The notes: generated by a model from the sequence alone, not told the origin. Counted from the stretch's first letter, positions 7,590-16,773 are shown. The stretch is DNA of 64,000 bases from Mesobacillus harenae (GCF_013343715.1 NZ_JABUNR010000010.1:116295-180294); one strand, 5' to 3'. Numbers and translations: made by a program.

Positions 7590-8594
7590 TTATCTGCTAA
7601 TCTGAGCTTCCTCTGCAATTAATTGATAAGAACGAATTCTGTCCTCTGGAGAGTGAGTGATCGTCACAAGCATGAGTTCATCTGCATAATAATGTTTCTG
7701 AAGCTCCTCAAGCTTTCTCTTTACAGTTTGAGGGCAGCCAATTATCACTTTCTGTTTCATCTCTTCTAAAGCAATTTCTTCTTCATCATTTAACTTGTAC
7801 GTCATGGCCTCCTGGATAGAAGGTACACCTTTCTCCCCTTCACCTTTTCCTCTTTGAAGTGCCCAAACCATCGAGCTTAATGCGATTTCCTCCGCTTTTT
7901 CAGTAGTTTCCGCACAAATAACTGATACGGTTAAAATAACCTTGGGCTCCTCGCCTCTTCTTCGCGGTTTATATTGTTCAAGATATTCGCGGATTATAGC
8001 AGCTCCGTCTCTGTCACTCATGAATTGGCCGAATGCATAAGCCATGCCATTTTCTGCCGCAAGCAATGCGCTTTTTTTGCTTGTCCCTAGCAGCCACGTT
8101 TCAGGCGGAGCATCCGGTAAAGGAGCAGCCGAGACCCTTGAAAATTCATGATCTTCTGGAAAGTCATTGTGGAGAAAATGAAGAAGACTGCCAACTAAGC
8201 TGGGCATATCCCATACCTTTTGTAAAAAATTCTCAGATAAAGCATTCGTTGCCTCAGCCGAACCCCCAGGTGCACGCCCGATACCTACATCAATTCTTCC
8301 CGGAAACAAAACTGCCAACATATTATATAATACCGCTACTTTATAAGGGCGATAATGAGGAAGTAATACAGCTCCACAGCCAATTCGAATGGTTTTTGTA
8401 TTTGCTCCAATATAACTAAGCATTACTTCAGGAGCAGGGCATGCAAGCCCAGGCATGTCATGATGTTCTGCAATCCAGTAGCGCGAATATCCAAGCGTCT
8501 CCCCGGCTTGGGCTAGCTTCATGGATTCATTTAAGGCCTCCTGGGCCGATTGCCCAGCAGAAATTGGAGCTTGATCTAATATGCTTAGCTTCAT
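7590..8594 (-). CDS. LLM class flavin-dependent oxidoreductase
   Basis: The protein has 334 aa and is a luciferase-like monooxygenase with a TIM barrel. The typical N-terminus MKLSILDQAPISAGQSAQEAL, the WIAEHHDMPGLACPAPEV motif and GRIDVGIGRAPGG are those of the alkanal monooxygenase-like subgroup common in Bacillus. These enzymes use reduced FMN and oxygen; the substrate is unknown. It stands alone, with ykvR upstream on the same strand 22 bp away and possibly cotranscribed. Confidence 0.88.
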   Translation of the reverse strand: MKLSILDQAPISAGQSAQEALNESMKLAQAGETLGYSRYWIAEHHDMPGLACPAPEVMLSYIGANTKTIRIGCGAVLLPHYRPYKVAVLYNMLAVLFPGRIDVGIGRAPGGSAEATNALSENFLQKVWDMPSLVGSLLHFLHNDFPEDHEFSRVSAAPLPDAPPETWLLGTSKKSALLAAENGMAYAFGQFMSDRDGAAIIREYLEQYKPRRRGEEPKVILTVSVICAETTEKAEEIALSSMVWALQRGKGEGEKGVPSIQEAMTYKLNDEEEIALEEMKQKVIIGCPQTVKRKLEELQKHYYADELMLVTITHSPEDRIRSYQLIAEEAQISR

Positions 8595-8616
8595 ATTTCA
8601 TAGCCTGCCTTCCTAA

Positions 8617-8901
8617 TTACTTACGCACTTCAACCAAACTAAGTGTAAAATCACCAACTTGCCCTTTTTTATATAAGTTGGTAAACGAAGTGGAGTATTG
8701 CTGAATCGTACCGGTAAATGTCAGGTCTTGATCGGGCACCTTCACTTCAAAAGTCCCTTTATAAAGCAGGGTCGTGATATCATGATACTCATCGCTTGAA
8801 ACTTTAAACTCAACATTAATTTTATGTAGTCCATTATCTAATTCATCCGAGTACCTTGTTACTTTAATTACGGTTTGATCCAACAATATTTCTGTTACCA
8901 A
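8617..8901 (-). CDS. ykvR: YkvR-like DUF3219 protein
   Basis: I place the start at the TTG at 8901, 7 nt after AAAGGAGG; the protein then has 94 aa. A longer frame extends to 9006 but has no ribosome binding site. The sequence VEFKVSSDEYHDITTLLYKG, FEVKVPDQDLTFTG and YSTSFTNLY matches the DUF3219 family (B. subtilis YkvR). It is small, soluble and probably beta-rich, with no known function. Confidence 0.8.
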   Translation of the reverse strand: MVTEILLDQTVIKVTRYSDELDNGLHKINVEFKVSSDEYHDITTLLYKGTFEVKVPDQDLTFTGTIQQYSTSFTNLYKKGQVGDFTLSLVEVRK

Positions 8902-9061
8902 AGGGCCCCCTCCTTTTCTATAAAAGACTAGTTTAGTTGGCCAATATGCATGTCCGCCCAAATCAAGCTTCAGCTTTTTTGTGCTTTTGTATGCACATGA
9001 TAGCATTTGAAATCTTTCGGGGCAAATTTATTGTTCAGACAAAAAAACTCAAAAAAAAAAA

Positions 9062-9085
9062 GGATAAAAGTAGAATCTTTTATCC
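9062..9085 (-). terminator. Terminator overlapping the trhO stop
   Basis: GGATAAAAG (9062-9070) pairs with CTTTTATCC (9077-9085), and the minus strand continues into a long U-tract (A11 on the plus strand). Confidence 0.8.
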
Positions 9086-10054
9086 ATTCATAACACTATT
9101 TTTCTCCTCAATATCAGCTAATTTCGTGTTTACTTCCTCGTCAGTTAACCCATGCTCATGCACATAACGGTTTCTCGGATGCACGCGGCATTCATGGCTG
9201 CAGCTGCGAAGGTAAAAGTGTTCGTTTTCCTCTGAGGAGAGGATTTTCTTATTGCATTCAGGATTCGCACAGTTCACATATCTTTCACAAGGCTCACCTG
9301 TGAAATGGTCTTTTCCTACCACAACATGCTCCTCAGCCCTGTTAACTGGAACACTGATTCTGTTGTCAAAAACATAACATTGCCCATTCCAATGACGTCC
9401 TTGGACTTCTGGATCTTGTCCGTATGTGACAATCCCGCCATGAAGCTGTGAAACATCTTCAAATCCCTCTTTTTTAAGCCACCCGGAAAACTTTTCACAG
9501 CGTACTCCGCCTGTACAGTATGTTAGGATCTTTTTGCCTTCAAGCAACGTCTTATTATTTCGGATCCATTCAGGCAGTTCACGGAACGTTTCAATTTCGG
9601 GTTTAATCGCACCTCTAAAATGCCCCAAATCGTATTCATAATCATTCCGTGCATCAATGACAACCGTATCCTCGGCTTGCATATGCTCGTAAAATTCCTT
9701 GGGGCTTAGGTAATCACCTGTAACTTCCAGTGGATTTATGTCATCCTCTAAGCGAAGTGTAACCAATTCAGACTTATGACGCACATGCATCTTTTTAAAA
9801 GCATGCTGATCGGCTTCATCAATTTTATAGATCATATCTGCAAAACGGGGGTCCTTCTTCATCTCTTCCATATACTGCTCTGTTTGCTCGTAAGTACCAG
9901 AAACAGTACCATTAATACCTTCTTGTGATATTAAAATACGACCCTTTAAACCTAATTCTTTACAAAAATTCAAATGTTCCGCGGTGAACTCTTCAGGGTT
10001 ATCGATTGGAACATACTTATAGTAAAGTAAAACTCTATATGGTGCTGTTTCCAT
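9080..10054 (-). CDS. trhO: tRNA uridine(34) hydroxylase, rhodanese family (TrhO)
   Basis: The protein has 324 aa. The N-terminal ferredoxin-like domain begins [18 protein letters not shown] and continues with [17 protein letters not shown] rhodanese domain (about 120-220) follows with [18 protein letters not shown] and the active Cys in [15 protein letters not shown]-terminal Cys-rich segment has CANPECNKK and RSCSHECR. TrhO hydroxylates U34 of certain tRNAs in an oxygen-dependent way as the first step toward mo5U/cmo5U. Length and all motifs fit. AGGTGG precedes the ATG. Confidence 0.95.
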   Translation of the reverse strand: METAPYRVLLYYKYVPIDNPEEFTAEHLNFCKELGLKGRILISQEGINGTVSGTYEQTEQYMEEMKKDPRFADMIYKIDEADQHAFKKMHVRHKSELVTLRLEDDINPLEVTGDYLSPKEFYEHMQAEDTVVIDARNDYEYDLGHFRGAIKPEIETFRELPEWIRNNKTLLEGKKILTYCTGGVRCEKFSGWLKKEGFEDVSQLHGGIVTYGQDPEVQGRHWNGQCYVFDNRISVPVNRAEEHVVVGKDHFTGEPCERYVNCANPECNKKILSSEENEHFYLRSCSHECRVHPRNRYVHEHGLTDEEVNTKLADIEEKNSVMNG

Positions 10055-10280
10055 TTTTATATACCACCTAATCTATATGAATGTAATATTTATATTATGG
10101 ACAACTATAATGACAATTACAATAAGACCATGAACGAATTTAGCTCAGGGCCCTGTTGCTGCAGGTTATGCAACCTATTGCATTATAATCCTGTTTGTAT
10201 GTAACGTAAAGCAAAATGTTTTAGTATTAATGGAGCTGATTTCCATCCAAACAAAAATTATGAAATGGCTTTATATAAAA

Positions 10281-10310
10281 AACCCAAAAGATCGCTAAAT
10301 CTCTTGGGTT
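10281..10310 (-). terminator. Terminator after RD-rich small protein
   Basis: AACCCAA and TTGGGTT arms (10281-10287, 10304-10310) enclose an AU-rich upper stem, and GGGTTTTTTATA follows on the minus strand. Confidence 0.8.
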
Positions 10311-10338
10311 CTTGATTCAGCTAGAGGCCTTTTACTGC

Positions 10339-10599
10339 CTATAGCCAAGGACTTCTCCTACGGCGGTCATCCCTGCGTTTGTCATCTCTATCGTCTCTTA
10401 CATCTCTTACATCTCTGCGTTTGTGTTTTCTTCTGTCATCTCTGTCATCCTCTGCAGCAGCGACAAGATCATTGATTAAACAACGGCGAACTGCTTCGCA
10501 GAAATCTTCACTGTCAATAAAAGCTTCTAATTTCACTTTGAAATCATCATCATCTCTTCTGCGGTCAAACGCACCGGCAACATCATCATATTGTTTCAT
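10339..10599 (-). CDS. Small protein with Arg/Asp-rich tail, possible spore-coat protein
   Basis: The protein has 86 aa, preceded by GGGAGGGG. The first 50 residues are ordinary (AFIDSEDFCEAVRRCLINDL, with two Cys). The last 35 are nearly all Arg, Asp and Lys in DDRR/RDVRD repeats. I do not recognise the family. Such alternating charged tails occur in Bacillus spore-surface proteins, and cotJABC lies 1 kb away, but this is only suggestive. It has its own terminator. Confidence 0.6.
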   Translation of the reverse strand: MKQYDDVAGAFDRRRDDDDFKVKLEAFIDSEDFCEAVRRCLINDLVAAAEDDRDDRRKHKRRDVRDVRDDRDDKRRDDRRRRSPWL

Positions 10600-10693
10600 A
10601 TAGCTCCCCTCCCTTCTGCTTGTTCACTATATTCTATGAAGAAAGGTACAAGCAGTAAGGGCGGTTGTCTTCATTAAGGTAAAAATGTGCGGT

Positions 10694-10969
10694 TTAAGCA
10701 AGGATATCCTGATATTTTTGATCTTCTTCCATTATCGTTCTGGCAAATGGACACTCAGGAACCACTTTAAGATTCTGTTCTCTGGCAAACTCAGCAACTT
10801 TTTCTATCAAAGCTTCTCCGAGGCCTTCCCCTCGTAAATCCTCCGAAACAAATGTATGATTGACAATAATTTGCTTCTCATTATCACCAGGAACAAACTC
10901 AATTATTGCCGCCATTTCTCCTGATTCTTCAATATAAAATTTGTTTTCTCCGCTTTTAATGGTTTCCAT
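10694..10969 (-). CDS. Small GNAT-like N-acetyltransferase (YjdJ/YidJ type)
   Basis: The protein has 91 aa from the third of three consecutive ATGs (10969), the one properly spaced from TAGGAGG. The sequence shows IIVNHTFVSEDLRGEGLGEALIEKVAEFAREQ, with the acetyl-CoA loop R-G-E-G-L-G-E-A, and ends VPECPFAR. It is the minimal GNAT family of about 90 residues with a conserved Cys near the end. The acceptor is unknown. Confidence 0.85.
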   Translation of the reverse strand: METIKSGENKFYIEESGEMAAIIEFVPGDNEKQIIVNHTFVSEDLRGEGLGEALIEKVAEFAREQNLKVVPECPFARTIMEEDQKYQDILA

Positions 10970-11133
10970 CATCATCCTCCTAAACGCTGGTCTGTTTTTT
11001 TGTTATTCCCTTAAAAGCGGCTAGTCAATCGTGTATGAAAACAACTATGGTTGAGGAATCTGAGAAGGCTTTTATGCTAAAATTTCAAGTATACCCCTAT
11101 GTGAGTCTCGCTTCCTTTATAAAAGCAAAAAAA

Positions 11134-11151
11134 CGGACTAGCTCTAGTCCG
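11134..11151 (-). terminator. Terminator after cotJC
   Basis: CGGACTAG pairs with CTAGTCCG, and the minus strand runs on into GTTTTTTTGC. It lies 8 bp past the cotJC stop. Confidence 0.85.
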
Positions 11152-11158
11152 CTTTTCT

Positions 11159-11728
11159 TTAAAAGATTTTTTGCCGATCTCTCTCTTCTTTTAAAATTTC
11201 AACTGCTTCTCTAAAACGCTGGGAATGGACAACCTCCCTTTCTCTTAAAAAACGTAACCCGTCATTTAAGTCAGGGTCATCTGACATATCGATAATCCAC
11301 TGGTACGTTGCCCTCGCTTTTTCTTCTGCTGCAATATCTTCGTACAGATCTGCAATAGGATCACCTTTTGCTTGTATATAGGCTGCAGTAAATGGCACTC
11401 CTGCAGCATTATGGTAAAACAATGCTCCATCATGGACAGCATAGTGCTCTCCAAGCCCTGCATCACGAAGTTGTTCGGGAGTGGCATCCTTCGTTAGCTT
11501 GTAGATCATTGTTGCAATCATTTCTAAATGGGCAAATTCTTCTGTTCCTATATCGGTTAGGAGGCCAATTACCTTTTCGGGGATCGTGTAACGCTGGTTT
11601 AAGTATCGTAAGGCTGCTGCTAATTCCCCGTCAGCACCTCCATATTGTTCCATTAAGTATTTGGCAAGTGTCGGGTTACAAGTACTCACTTTCACGGGGT
11701 ACTGAAGTTTTTTTTCATATATCCACAT
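11159..11728 (-). CDS. cotJC: Spore coat protein CotJC, manganese-catalase-like
   Basis: The protein has 189 aa, the usual length, with AAGGAGGT upstream. It has a ferritin-like four-helix fold with metal-ligand motifs GTEEFAHLEMIA (Glu and His) and AAEEKARATYQW, then REREVVHSQRF. CotJC is laid down early in coat assembly together with CotJA. The fold is that of di-manganese catalases; in vivo catalysis is not proven. It is the third gene of cotJABC. Confidence 0.95.
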   Translation of the reverse strand: MWIYEKKLQYPVKVSTCNPTLAKYLMEQYGGADGELAAALRYLNQRYTIPEKVIGLLTDIGTEEFAHLEMIATMIYKLTKDATPEQLRDAGLGEHYAVHDGALFYHNAAGVPFTAAYIQAKGDPIADLYEDIAAEEKARATYQWIIDMSDDPDLNDGLRFLREREVVHSQRFREAVEILKEERDRQKIF

Positions 11729-11746
11729 GCATGTAACCTCCTTAGT

Positions 11747-12007
11747 TTAGACTTGCCATGGCCAGGGACTTTTTGCCCAGCTCCAATTTGCATCGGTGTA
11801 GCTGTTCCCATATTGCAGAAGCGGACCATACTTTGCTTCAAATTCCTGCTTAAGCTGTTTGCTGTATTGGGCATACTGATTAAACTGTTCCATCGCTTGA
11901 ATATCATCCTGGTGAGTGTCGAGATACAAAGTCAGTTCAACAAGGACAAAATCAGCAGCTTGGATATTCGATAAGCATTGGTAATAGTCATCAGGCAGCT
12001 GTTTCAC
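11747..12007 (-). CDS. cotJB: Spore coat protein CotJB
   Basis: The protein has 86 aa and contains [27 protein letters not shown] and [20 protein letters not shown], typical of CotJB. The GTG start at 12007 follows AAGGAGG and overlaps the cotJA stop (GTGA), so translation is probably coupled. Confidence 0.95.
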   Translation of the reverse strand: MKQLPDDYYQCLSNIQAADFVLVELTLYLDTHQDDIQAMEQFNQYAQYSKQLKQEFEAKYGPLLQYGNSYTDANWSWAKSPWPWQV

Positions 12008-12252
12008 TCTGTTGTCCTCCTTTTCGACTCATAAGGGTTCTCATAATAATCATATAAAAATTCCCATAACGTTCCCCTTAGCAGTGCTTCTTGTGCTGGA
12101 AACTGCTTTAGTCCTGGTGGCTGAAACCCTAAATAAAGATGTGGAGGCGTTGAGTAATATTTTTTCCCAATAGGTCTGCAAGGATCGAATCGACTGTGGA
12201 ACGGCTGGTATGTCTTCATAGGGGTAAAAGATTCGCCATGCTGTTTATACAT
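12004..12252 (-). CDS. cotJA: Spore coat protein CotJA
   Basis: The protein has 82 aa from the ATG at 12252, which follows GAGGTGGG. It is Pro/Tyr-rich ([32 protein letters not shown]), as in CotJA, which is required for CotJC to enter the coat. In B. subtilis this operon is sigma-E dependent. A possible sigma-E-like pair (TTATACT, then GTATAATG 16 nt on) lies at about 12282-12312 on the minus strand but is weak. Confidence 0.93.
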   Translation of the reverse strand: MYKQHGESFTPMKTYQPFHSRFDPCRPIGKKYYSTPPHLYLGFQPPGLKQFPAQEALLRGTLWEFLYDYYENPYESKRRTTE

Positions 12253-12447
12253 GTTTTCCCACCTCACTTATGTTGATATGTCTGTTCATTATACTCACTG
12301 GCGGCTTGTCAGTATAACCAGAAATTCATCGAGAAATGGGATTACTCCGCACACGGTCCGGGAAGTAAATTCGTCCACGCTAAATTAGTTGAACCTTCCC
12401 TAATAGACCAGTCTCGTATCAAAAGTGCCTATTCTTAAATAACAAAG

Positions 12448-12475
12448 ACAGTACCCCTTTATAAAAGGTACTGTC
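12448..12475 (-). terminator. Terminator downstream of the CorA-type transporter gene
   Basis: GACAGTACC (12448-12456) pairs with GGTACTGTC (12467-12475), and the minus strand continues CTTTGTTATTT. It lies about 270 bp after the stop, beyond a GC-rich element. Confidence 0.6.
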
Positions 12476-12741
12476 AGATAGTCGAAGGCAGCGAGAAGCT
12501 TTTCCTCTTTGCCTTTTGTCATTTTTTGTTGGAATGGTATGAAAAGAGCGATTTCCCCTCCAGAGTAATGATTTATGGATTAAGTGTTTAAAAGTGGATT
12601 GGAGCAAAGGGTGGCGATTCCTGGGGAAAAGCGGGACAGTCGATTCCCTGGACTGAGCGTAGCGAGGGAAGCGGCTCTGCCCCGCGAGCGCAAAGCGTCC
12701 ACCCGAATCGGAAACTCTCCAGAATAGAAAGAACCCATCCA
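12476..12741. repeat. GC-rich REP/BOX-like intergenic element
   Basis: The stretch between the transporter stop and its terminator is much richer in GC than its surroundings, especially 12600-12710 (runs such as GACTGAGCGTAGCGAGGG and CCCCGCGAGCG). It has no ribosome binding site or protein-like frame. It resembles dispersed intergenic elements of Bacillus genomes and would lie in the 3' untranslated region of the transporter mRNA. Confidence 0.4.
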
Positions 12742-14124
12742 TCAATCAGTCTTCTTCATCCATAACGTAAAAAAGTAGATAATCACGGTCGATCCAATGA
12801 ATAGCCACCATTTCTCTTCGTGTTCAGCAATAAACGCAAGGTTCATTCCAAAAAAACCAGTTATAACGGTAATTGGCAGAAAAAGTGTCGTGATGTTTGT
12901 TATTTTGTTATTGAATTTTTCTGCCTGCTCACGCTTTGCCGTTTCTTCCAAATGATGCTGTCTCTGCTCAGCAACTTCAGTGATAGAAGAAATAGCGTCT
13001 AGTTCGTCGTGAAGTTCCCTGAAAAGGTCATTAATTTTTAAATTTTCGCGGATCACTTCGTATAGTTGTGAATAATGAGTATTGTTAGATACTTGTTTGT
13101 ATGAACTTCTAAGCATAAACCTGATGATCTGCCCACGAAGCTGAATAATTAATTGGTTTTGCTCCGTGTAGTTATCTAGATTCACATCCAGTTCGTATGA
13201 CAGTTTTGATGCTAAATTGGATAGTCTTAAAAGGGCATATCTTTGATGTAACGCTAAAATATATAAATAAAAGTACGAGTTTTCGATTTGGTGCAGGTAC
13301 ATAGAGTTAAAAAACTCCTCTGTCTTCTCATCATCCGTTTTGGTGACTATGTTAGCCAGGCCTTCAAGCGAAATGCCCCAATAGCTATTATGGAAAAGCG
13401 GCAGCAAACCCGGATTCCCCACCAAATCCTGCTCAATCATGCTAGGCTTATAGGTCGACTTAAAACTCCGGCGCAGCTGAAAAAGATAGGAGGAAAGCTG
13501 AGTATCCGCCTTAAAATCAGAATCTAATTTTGCTGAAGAGTAAACAAGTGCCTGGGTTGGAATCTCCTTCGTTCCTTCAAAAAATGAAGAAACTCGAAAT
13601 CGAGCCGATAACTCCTTAATCATTTCGCCAATATGAACATTTTGCTTTATCGTTTCATCCTTAGAAATCTTTTTTGTGAAAAATAATTCATATTCATATT
13701 GTGTGATTTTCTTGGCATAATAGTTTGTTTCAATTAGTCTTTCGATGTTAATTCCTTTTGGATAACCAAGTTTTATAGACCAGAAGCCGACCTGAGTTTC
13801 AAATAGATACAGCTCAATTTTGGTTAAAGAGAATTGATATTGCTCAGTTTTCGTTTGGCACGTCAGCATCAAGTCATTCTTGTTTGGCAGGCCGTACTTT
13901 GATCGAGCTTTTTGTGTCATTACGAACTTTGCCCCAATGGTTTCAGGATTTTGGTCCCCAAGGGAAACTAATTTTTCAATATGGTCAAATAGCCTTTCAG
14001 ATTTGCTGTCAATTTGCTCAAAATCCTGTCTGTCAAGCCAGCTGACCACATGTTTGTATTCCTTGTCATAGACAAACGGAATAATTAGGTATGTAATATG
14101 ATTCACTGTATCTGGGTGGGTCAT
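12742..14124 (-). CDS. CorA-family divalent cation transporter
   Basis: The protein has 460 aa. A long divergent cytoplasmic region (about 1-395) is followed by two C-terminal membrane helices. The first ends in the CorA signature FFGMNLAF (GMN, about residue 420), and the second is WWLFIGSTVIIYFFTLW. CorA-type channels carry magnesium or other divalent metals as pentamers. The N-terminal domain is longer than usual and has little resemblance to standard CorA, so the ion is uncertain. AAAGGAG precedes the ATG. Only 29 bp separate it from the chaperone-operon terminator, leaving little room for a separate promoter. Confidence 0.8.
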   Translation of the reverse strand: MTHPDTVNHITYLIIPFVYDKEYKHVVSWLDRQDFEQIDSKSERLFDHIEKLVSLGDQNPETIGAKFVMTQKARSKYGLPNKNDLMLTCQTKTEQYQFSLTKIELYLFETQVGFWSIKLGYPKGINIERLIETNYYAKKITQYEYELFFTKKISKDETIKQNVHIGEMIKELSARFRVSSFFEGTKEIPTQALVYSSAKLDSDFKADTQLSSYLFQLRRSFKSTYKPSMIEQDLVGNPGLLPLFHNSYWGISLEGLANIVTKTDDEKTEEFFNSMYLHQIENSYFYLYILALHQRYALLRLSNLASKLSYELDVNLDNYTEQNQLIIQLRGQIIRFMLRSSYKQVSNNTHYSQLYEVIRENLKINDLFRELHDELDAISSITEVAEQRQHHLEETAKREQAEKFNNKITNITTLFLPITVITGFFGMNLAFIAEHEEKWWLFIGSTVIIYFFTLWMKKTD

Positions 14125-14153
14125 CTCATTCTCCTTTTTAAAAAAATAACGAA

Positions 14154-14178
14154 GGAAGCTGCATTAACAGCAGCTTCC
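14154..14178 (-). terminator. Terminator at the end of the chaperone-kinase operon
   Basis: GGAAGCTGC (14154-14162) pairs perfectly with GCAGCTTCC (14170-14178) around a 7-nt loop, and the minus strand continues TTCGTTATTTTTTT. Because the transporter gene starts 29 bp later, some read-through may supply it. Confidence 0.85.
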
Positions 14179-14186
14179 TCCTGAAT

Positions 14187-15374
14187 CTACAAACCGCACG
14201 ATTGGATAATAAAACCTAGGATCACGATTCCAAGAATGAAACATCCTACACCACTGAGTATTTTTTTTATTTGCCGGGCTTTAAAATAATAAACGAAACC
14301 AGCGATAATACCCACGAATGGAGTTGCTGCGATAGATAGTATAATGCCAATAATGACTGACCAAAAGACAGATCCTTTATCTGATTCAGCATAAGCGGCT
14401 GCTGCCGTTTCCCGCTGGTGAACTGGAGCAGGGTTATAATTTCCTGATACAGGTGTGTCGTCACCATAATAATTCCGGTTAGGATCAAGCCGATCCTCTG
14501 CTGCTTCGACCCATTCGCTTACGTCCTGGTCACCGTCATTGAGATCATCAATAATGTAAACCAGTTCCCTGAACAGATAGTGATCTGTTTCAAGTGAGAC
14601 AGCTAAATCAATCATCATATTTATTAATTTACTGTTCTCATCTGAATTTTTCGGCAGGGCTTTTATCCGGGAAACAATTCGCTCATGATAAGCATCATCT
14701 TCCATAACAATGGAAAGAAAGTATAATTCTGATAACAGTGGAAAATCATAAACGGTTTCCCGGCTTTTTCTAAGCTTTTTTTCGAGTACATCAGCTGCTT
14801 TTTGATGCTGCTCAAGATTAAAAAAGCAATTTGACAAGCGCAGATAATAATTATTTTCTAATGGATCTAACTCTATTAGCTTTTCAAAATGCCTGATTGC
14901 TTTTCCATAATGTTTATGAAAAGTATATAAAGAAGCAAGCTCGGAAATATATTGTTCTTCATTTGGATGCTCAACGATGAGCCTTTTAAGAATTTTTTCA
15001 GCCTCAAGATATTGATCAAGGTTGCTGTGGCAAAGCGCTTTTAAATATAAGATGGTTCGGTCCCTTGGATACTGCCCAAGATAATCATCCGCAGCATCAA
15101 GTGCTGCCTGATAAAGTTCCTGATTAACCAGTCTGTTAATGTGGTCAATTTGCTGCTGGTACATTCCATTATCCTGAATCGAATGATCATAACTTTTCCT
15201 GCTCTCAGCATCCATTAACGTGTTGTATGCCTTTGCAATCACTTTGAATTCTTCAGGATGATTTTCATTCGAATATTTACGGATCATCCGTACATACCCT
15301 CTTTTAATTTCGGTAGGGTTTGAATTCTGCTCAACCTGCAGAATTTCATAATAATTCCCTGTTATCACGTTCAT
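14187..15374 (-). CDS. Divergent J-domain/TPR membrane protein (operon gene 14)
   Basis: The protein has 395 aa. A J-like domain (about 6-65, NYYEILQVEQNSNPTEIKRGYVRMI and AKAYNTLMDAESRKSYD) is followed by TPR-like helices (about 75-240) and C-terminal membrane segments (about 335-360 and 372-392). The HPD tripeptide that stimulates Hsp70 ATPase is not intact: the expected place reads SNE (35-37), with HPE a few residues on (39-41). It may recruit the operon's own Hsp70 to the membrane. It is separated from the gene upstream by a 93-bp spacer with an inverted repeat. Confidence 0.8.
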   Translation of the reverse strand: MNVITGNYYEILQVEQNSNPTEIKRGYVRMIRKYSNENHPEEFKVIAKAYNTLMDAESRKSYDHSIQDNGMYQQQIDHINRLVNQELYQAALDAADDYLGQYPRDRTILYLKALCHSNLDQYLEAEKILKRLIVEHPNEEQYISELASLYTFHKHYGKAIRHFEKLIELDPLENNYYLRLSNCFFNLEQHQKAADVLEKKLRKSRETVYDFPLLSELYFLSIVMEDDAYHERIVSRIKALPKNSDENSKLINMMIDLAVSLETDHYLFRELVYIIDDLNDGDQDVSEWVEAAEDRLDPNRNYYGDDTPVSGNYNPAPVHQRETAAAAYAESDKGSVFWSVIIGIILSIAATPFVGIIAGFVYYFKARQIKKILSGVGCFILGIVILGFIIQSCGL

Positions 15375-15388
15375 TCCCCCGCTGCACT

Positions 15389-15449
15389 ATAGCCCTATAT
15401 TATTTTTTCAAGTCAGGCACAGATACCTGCTTTGCTGTAATAGGGCTAT
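15389..15449. repeat. Inverted repeat in the spacer between operon genes 13 and 14
   Basis: ATAGCCCTAT (15389-15398) and ATAGGGCTAT (15440-15449) are perfect 10-bp arms, with a smaller CAGG/CCTG stem nested inside. No U-tract follows. It may be an RNA-processing or stability element in the longest gap of the operon. Confidence 0.55.
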
Positions 15450-15467
15450 GGGTAATAGACCAATTTG

Positions 15468-16763
15468 TCAGTTCGTTAAGTTAGGTTGCGATTCTTGTCC
15501 AATTACTTTTTCTAAGCTTTTAGCCGCTTGAGATGTCCATTCATTAGGGAATTCCGTTTTAATGACTGAAACTACCTCAAGAGCCTTTTGATTATCCCCG
15601 GATTCTTTGTATGAATTCGCTCTAATTAGCAGTAAATCATCTTTATAGGGCGAACCCTTGAAATGTTCACTTGTTCCACCTGAAAACTGCCCGAACAGAG
15701 GATCTTCTGGATTAAGCGTGTTTAGCTCATATTTCGCCTTGGCTAAGTAATACAAAGCATCATCACTATAATATTGACTGCCGTTTAAGCTTAAGCTTAG
15801 TTCAAACTTTTCAATTGCTTTTTCAAGGTGTCCGCTTGTATATTCACTATAACCTTGGTTAAATGCTTGCCTGGCTTTCGTGATTTCAATGGTTTCAAGA
15901 TTTATGTCGGCTTTACGATAGATCTCTTCTGTTTTTTCCTGTTCTCTGATTTTTTCACTTTCAGCGTCTAACTGCTCTGCTAAAAGCACTTTTTCTGATT
16001 CCAGTGAAGCAATTTTCGATTGTAGGCCTGAAATTTCATTTTTATGTTCAATCGTTAGTCTTTCTTCATTATTTGCTTCACCCGCCACTTCGCTGTTACG
16101 TTCGACCGCAGGTTCACTGTTGTCCTGGTAAAAGAAAAACAATCCTGCTGCAGCTAGTGCGACTGCTCCTGCCGCCAATGGACCCGTACGAAGTTTCCTT
16201 TTCGGTTCAGGAGGAACTCCCGCTGCGACCACACTTGTGGTCAAGGATGCCTTCTGCAATTGGTTGATTATCTTCAGAATACTAGGAGAACTTTGGATAT
16301 ACTTTGGTCCAGCCTCAATCAACTCCACAGCTTCCTCTAATTTTCCATTGGCAGCTTTCACGATCACAGTTAATTTATACAATTCTAGTGGCAGAGGGAC
16401 AGGCAGATTTCGATCTAACAGTTGAGATAATACAAGATTCGCATCTTCGAAGTTTTTTTCCCTGGAAAGCATAAGGGCACGATTAAAAGCGGTCCGTATA
16501 TCCTCATAAACATTCCTATTGGAAATAATGATCTCTCTCCTGCTCTCCAGTTGGGGAAAATCTTCCAGGTTAAGCCGCTCCCAGCGGCTTAATCCTGTAA
16601 TTGGATCACCGAGCTGGGTTTCGACTAATCCCAATGCCCAGCTCGTTTGCGGATGCAAAGGTGCTGCAGCAAGAATCGATTCCAGCAGATGCTTTGCTTC
16701 TTCCAATTTCCCCTCTCTAATTAATGCAATGGCCTGATTATATTTTATGGTTAGCTGTTTCAT
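15468..16763 (-). CDS. TPR membrane protein with central coiled coil (operon gene 13)
   Basis: The protein has 431 aa. N-terminal TPR helices (about 1-150) are followed by a basic stretch, one membrane helix (about 193-211, LAAGAVALAAAGLFFFY), a coiled coil (about 235-285, many Glu/Lys heptads) and a second TPR block (about 295-425, FNQGYSEYTSGHLEKAIEKFELSL). This YbgF/tetratricopeptide layout suggests a membrane scaffold. It lies 10 bp downstream of the Hsp70 gene. I find no catalytic motif. Confidence 0.75.
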   Translation of the reverse strand: MKQLTIKYNQAIALIREGKLEEAKHLLESILAAAPLHPQTSWALGLVETQLGDPITGLSRWERLNLEDFPQLESRREIIISNRNVYEDIRTAFNRALMLSREKNFEDANLVLSQLLDRNLPVPLPLELYKLTVIVKAANGKLEEAVELIEAGPKYIQSSPSILKIINQLQKASLTTSVVAAGVPPEPKRKLRTGPLAAGAVALAAAGLFFFYQDNSEPAVERNSEVAGEANNEERLTIEHKNEISGLQSKIASLESEKVLLAEQLDAESEKIREQEKTEEIYRKADINLETIEITKARQAFNQGYSEYTSGHLEKAIEKFELSLSLNGSQYYSDDALYYLAKAKYELNTLNPEDPLFGQFSGGTSEHFKGSPYKDDLLLIRANSYKESGDNQKALEVVSVIKTEFPNEWTSQAAKSLEKVIGQESQPNLTN

Positions 16764-16773
16764 GGTTTACTCA

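Noticed and set aside
11092..11105. A sixth CstR operator (TACCC CTAT GTGAG)
   Set aside because: Only one half-site matches, and the nearest gene is an acetyltransferase unrelated to sulfur.
12419..12745. A 108-residue frame upstream of the cotJ side
   Set aside because: It covers a terminator and a GC-rich intergenic element, has no ribosome binding site and no protein-like composition.
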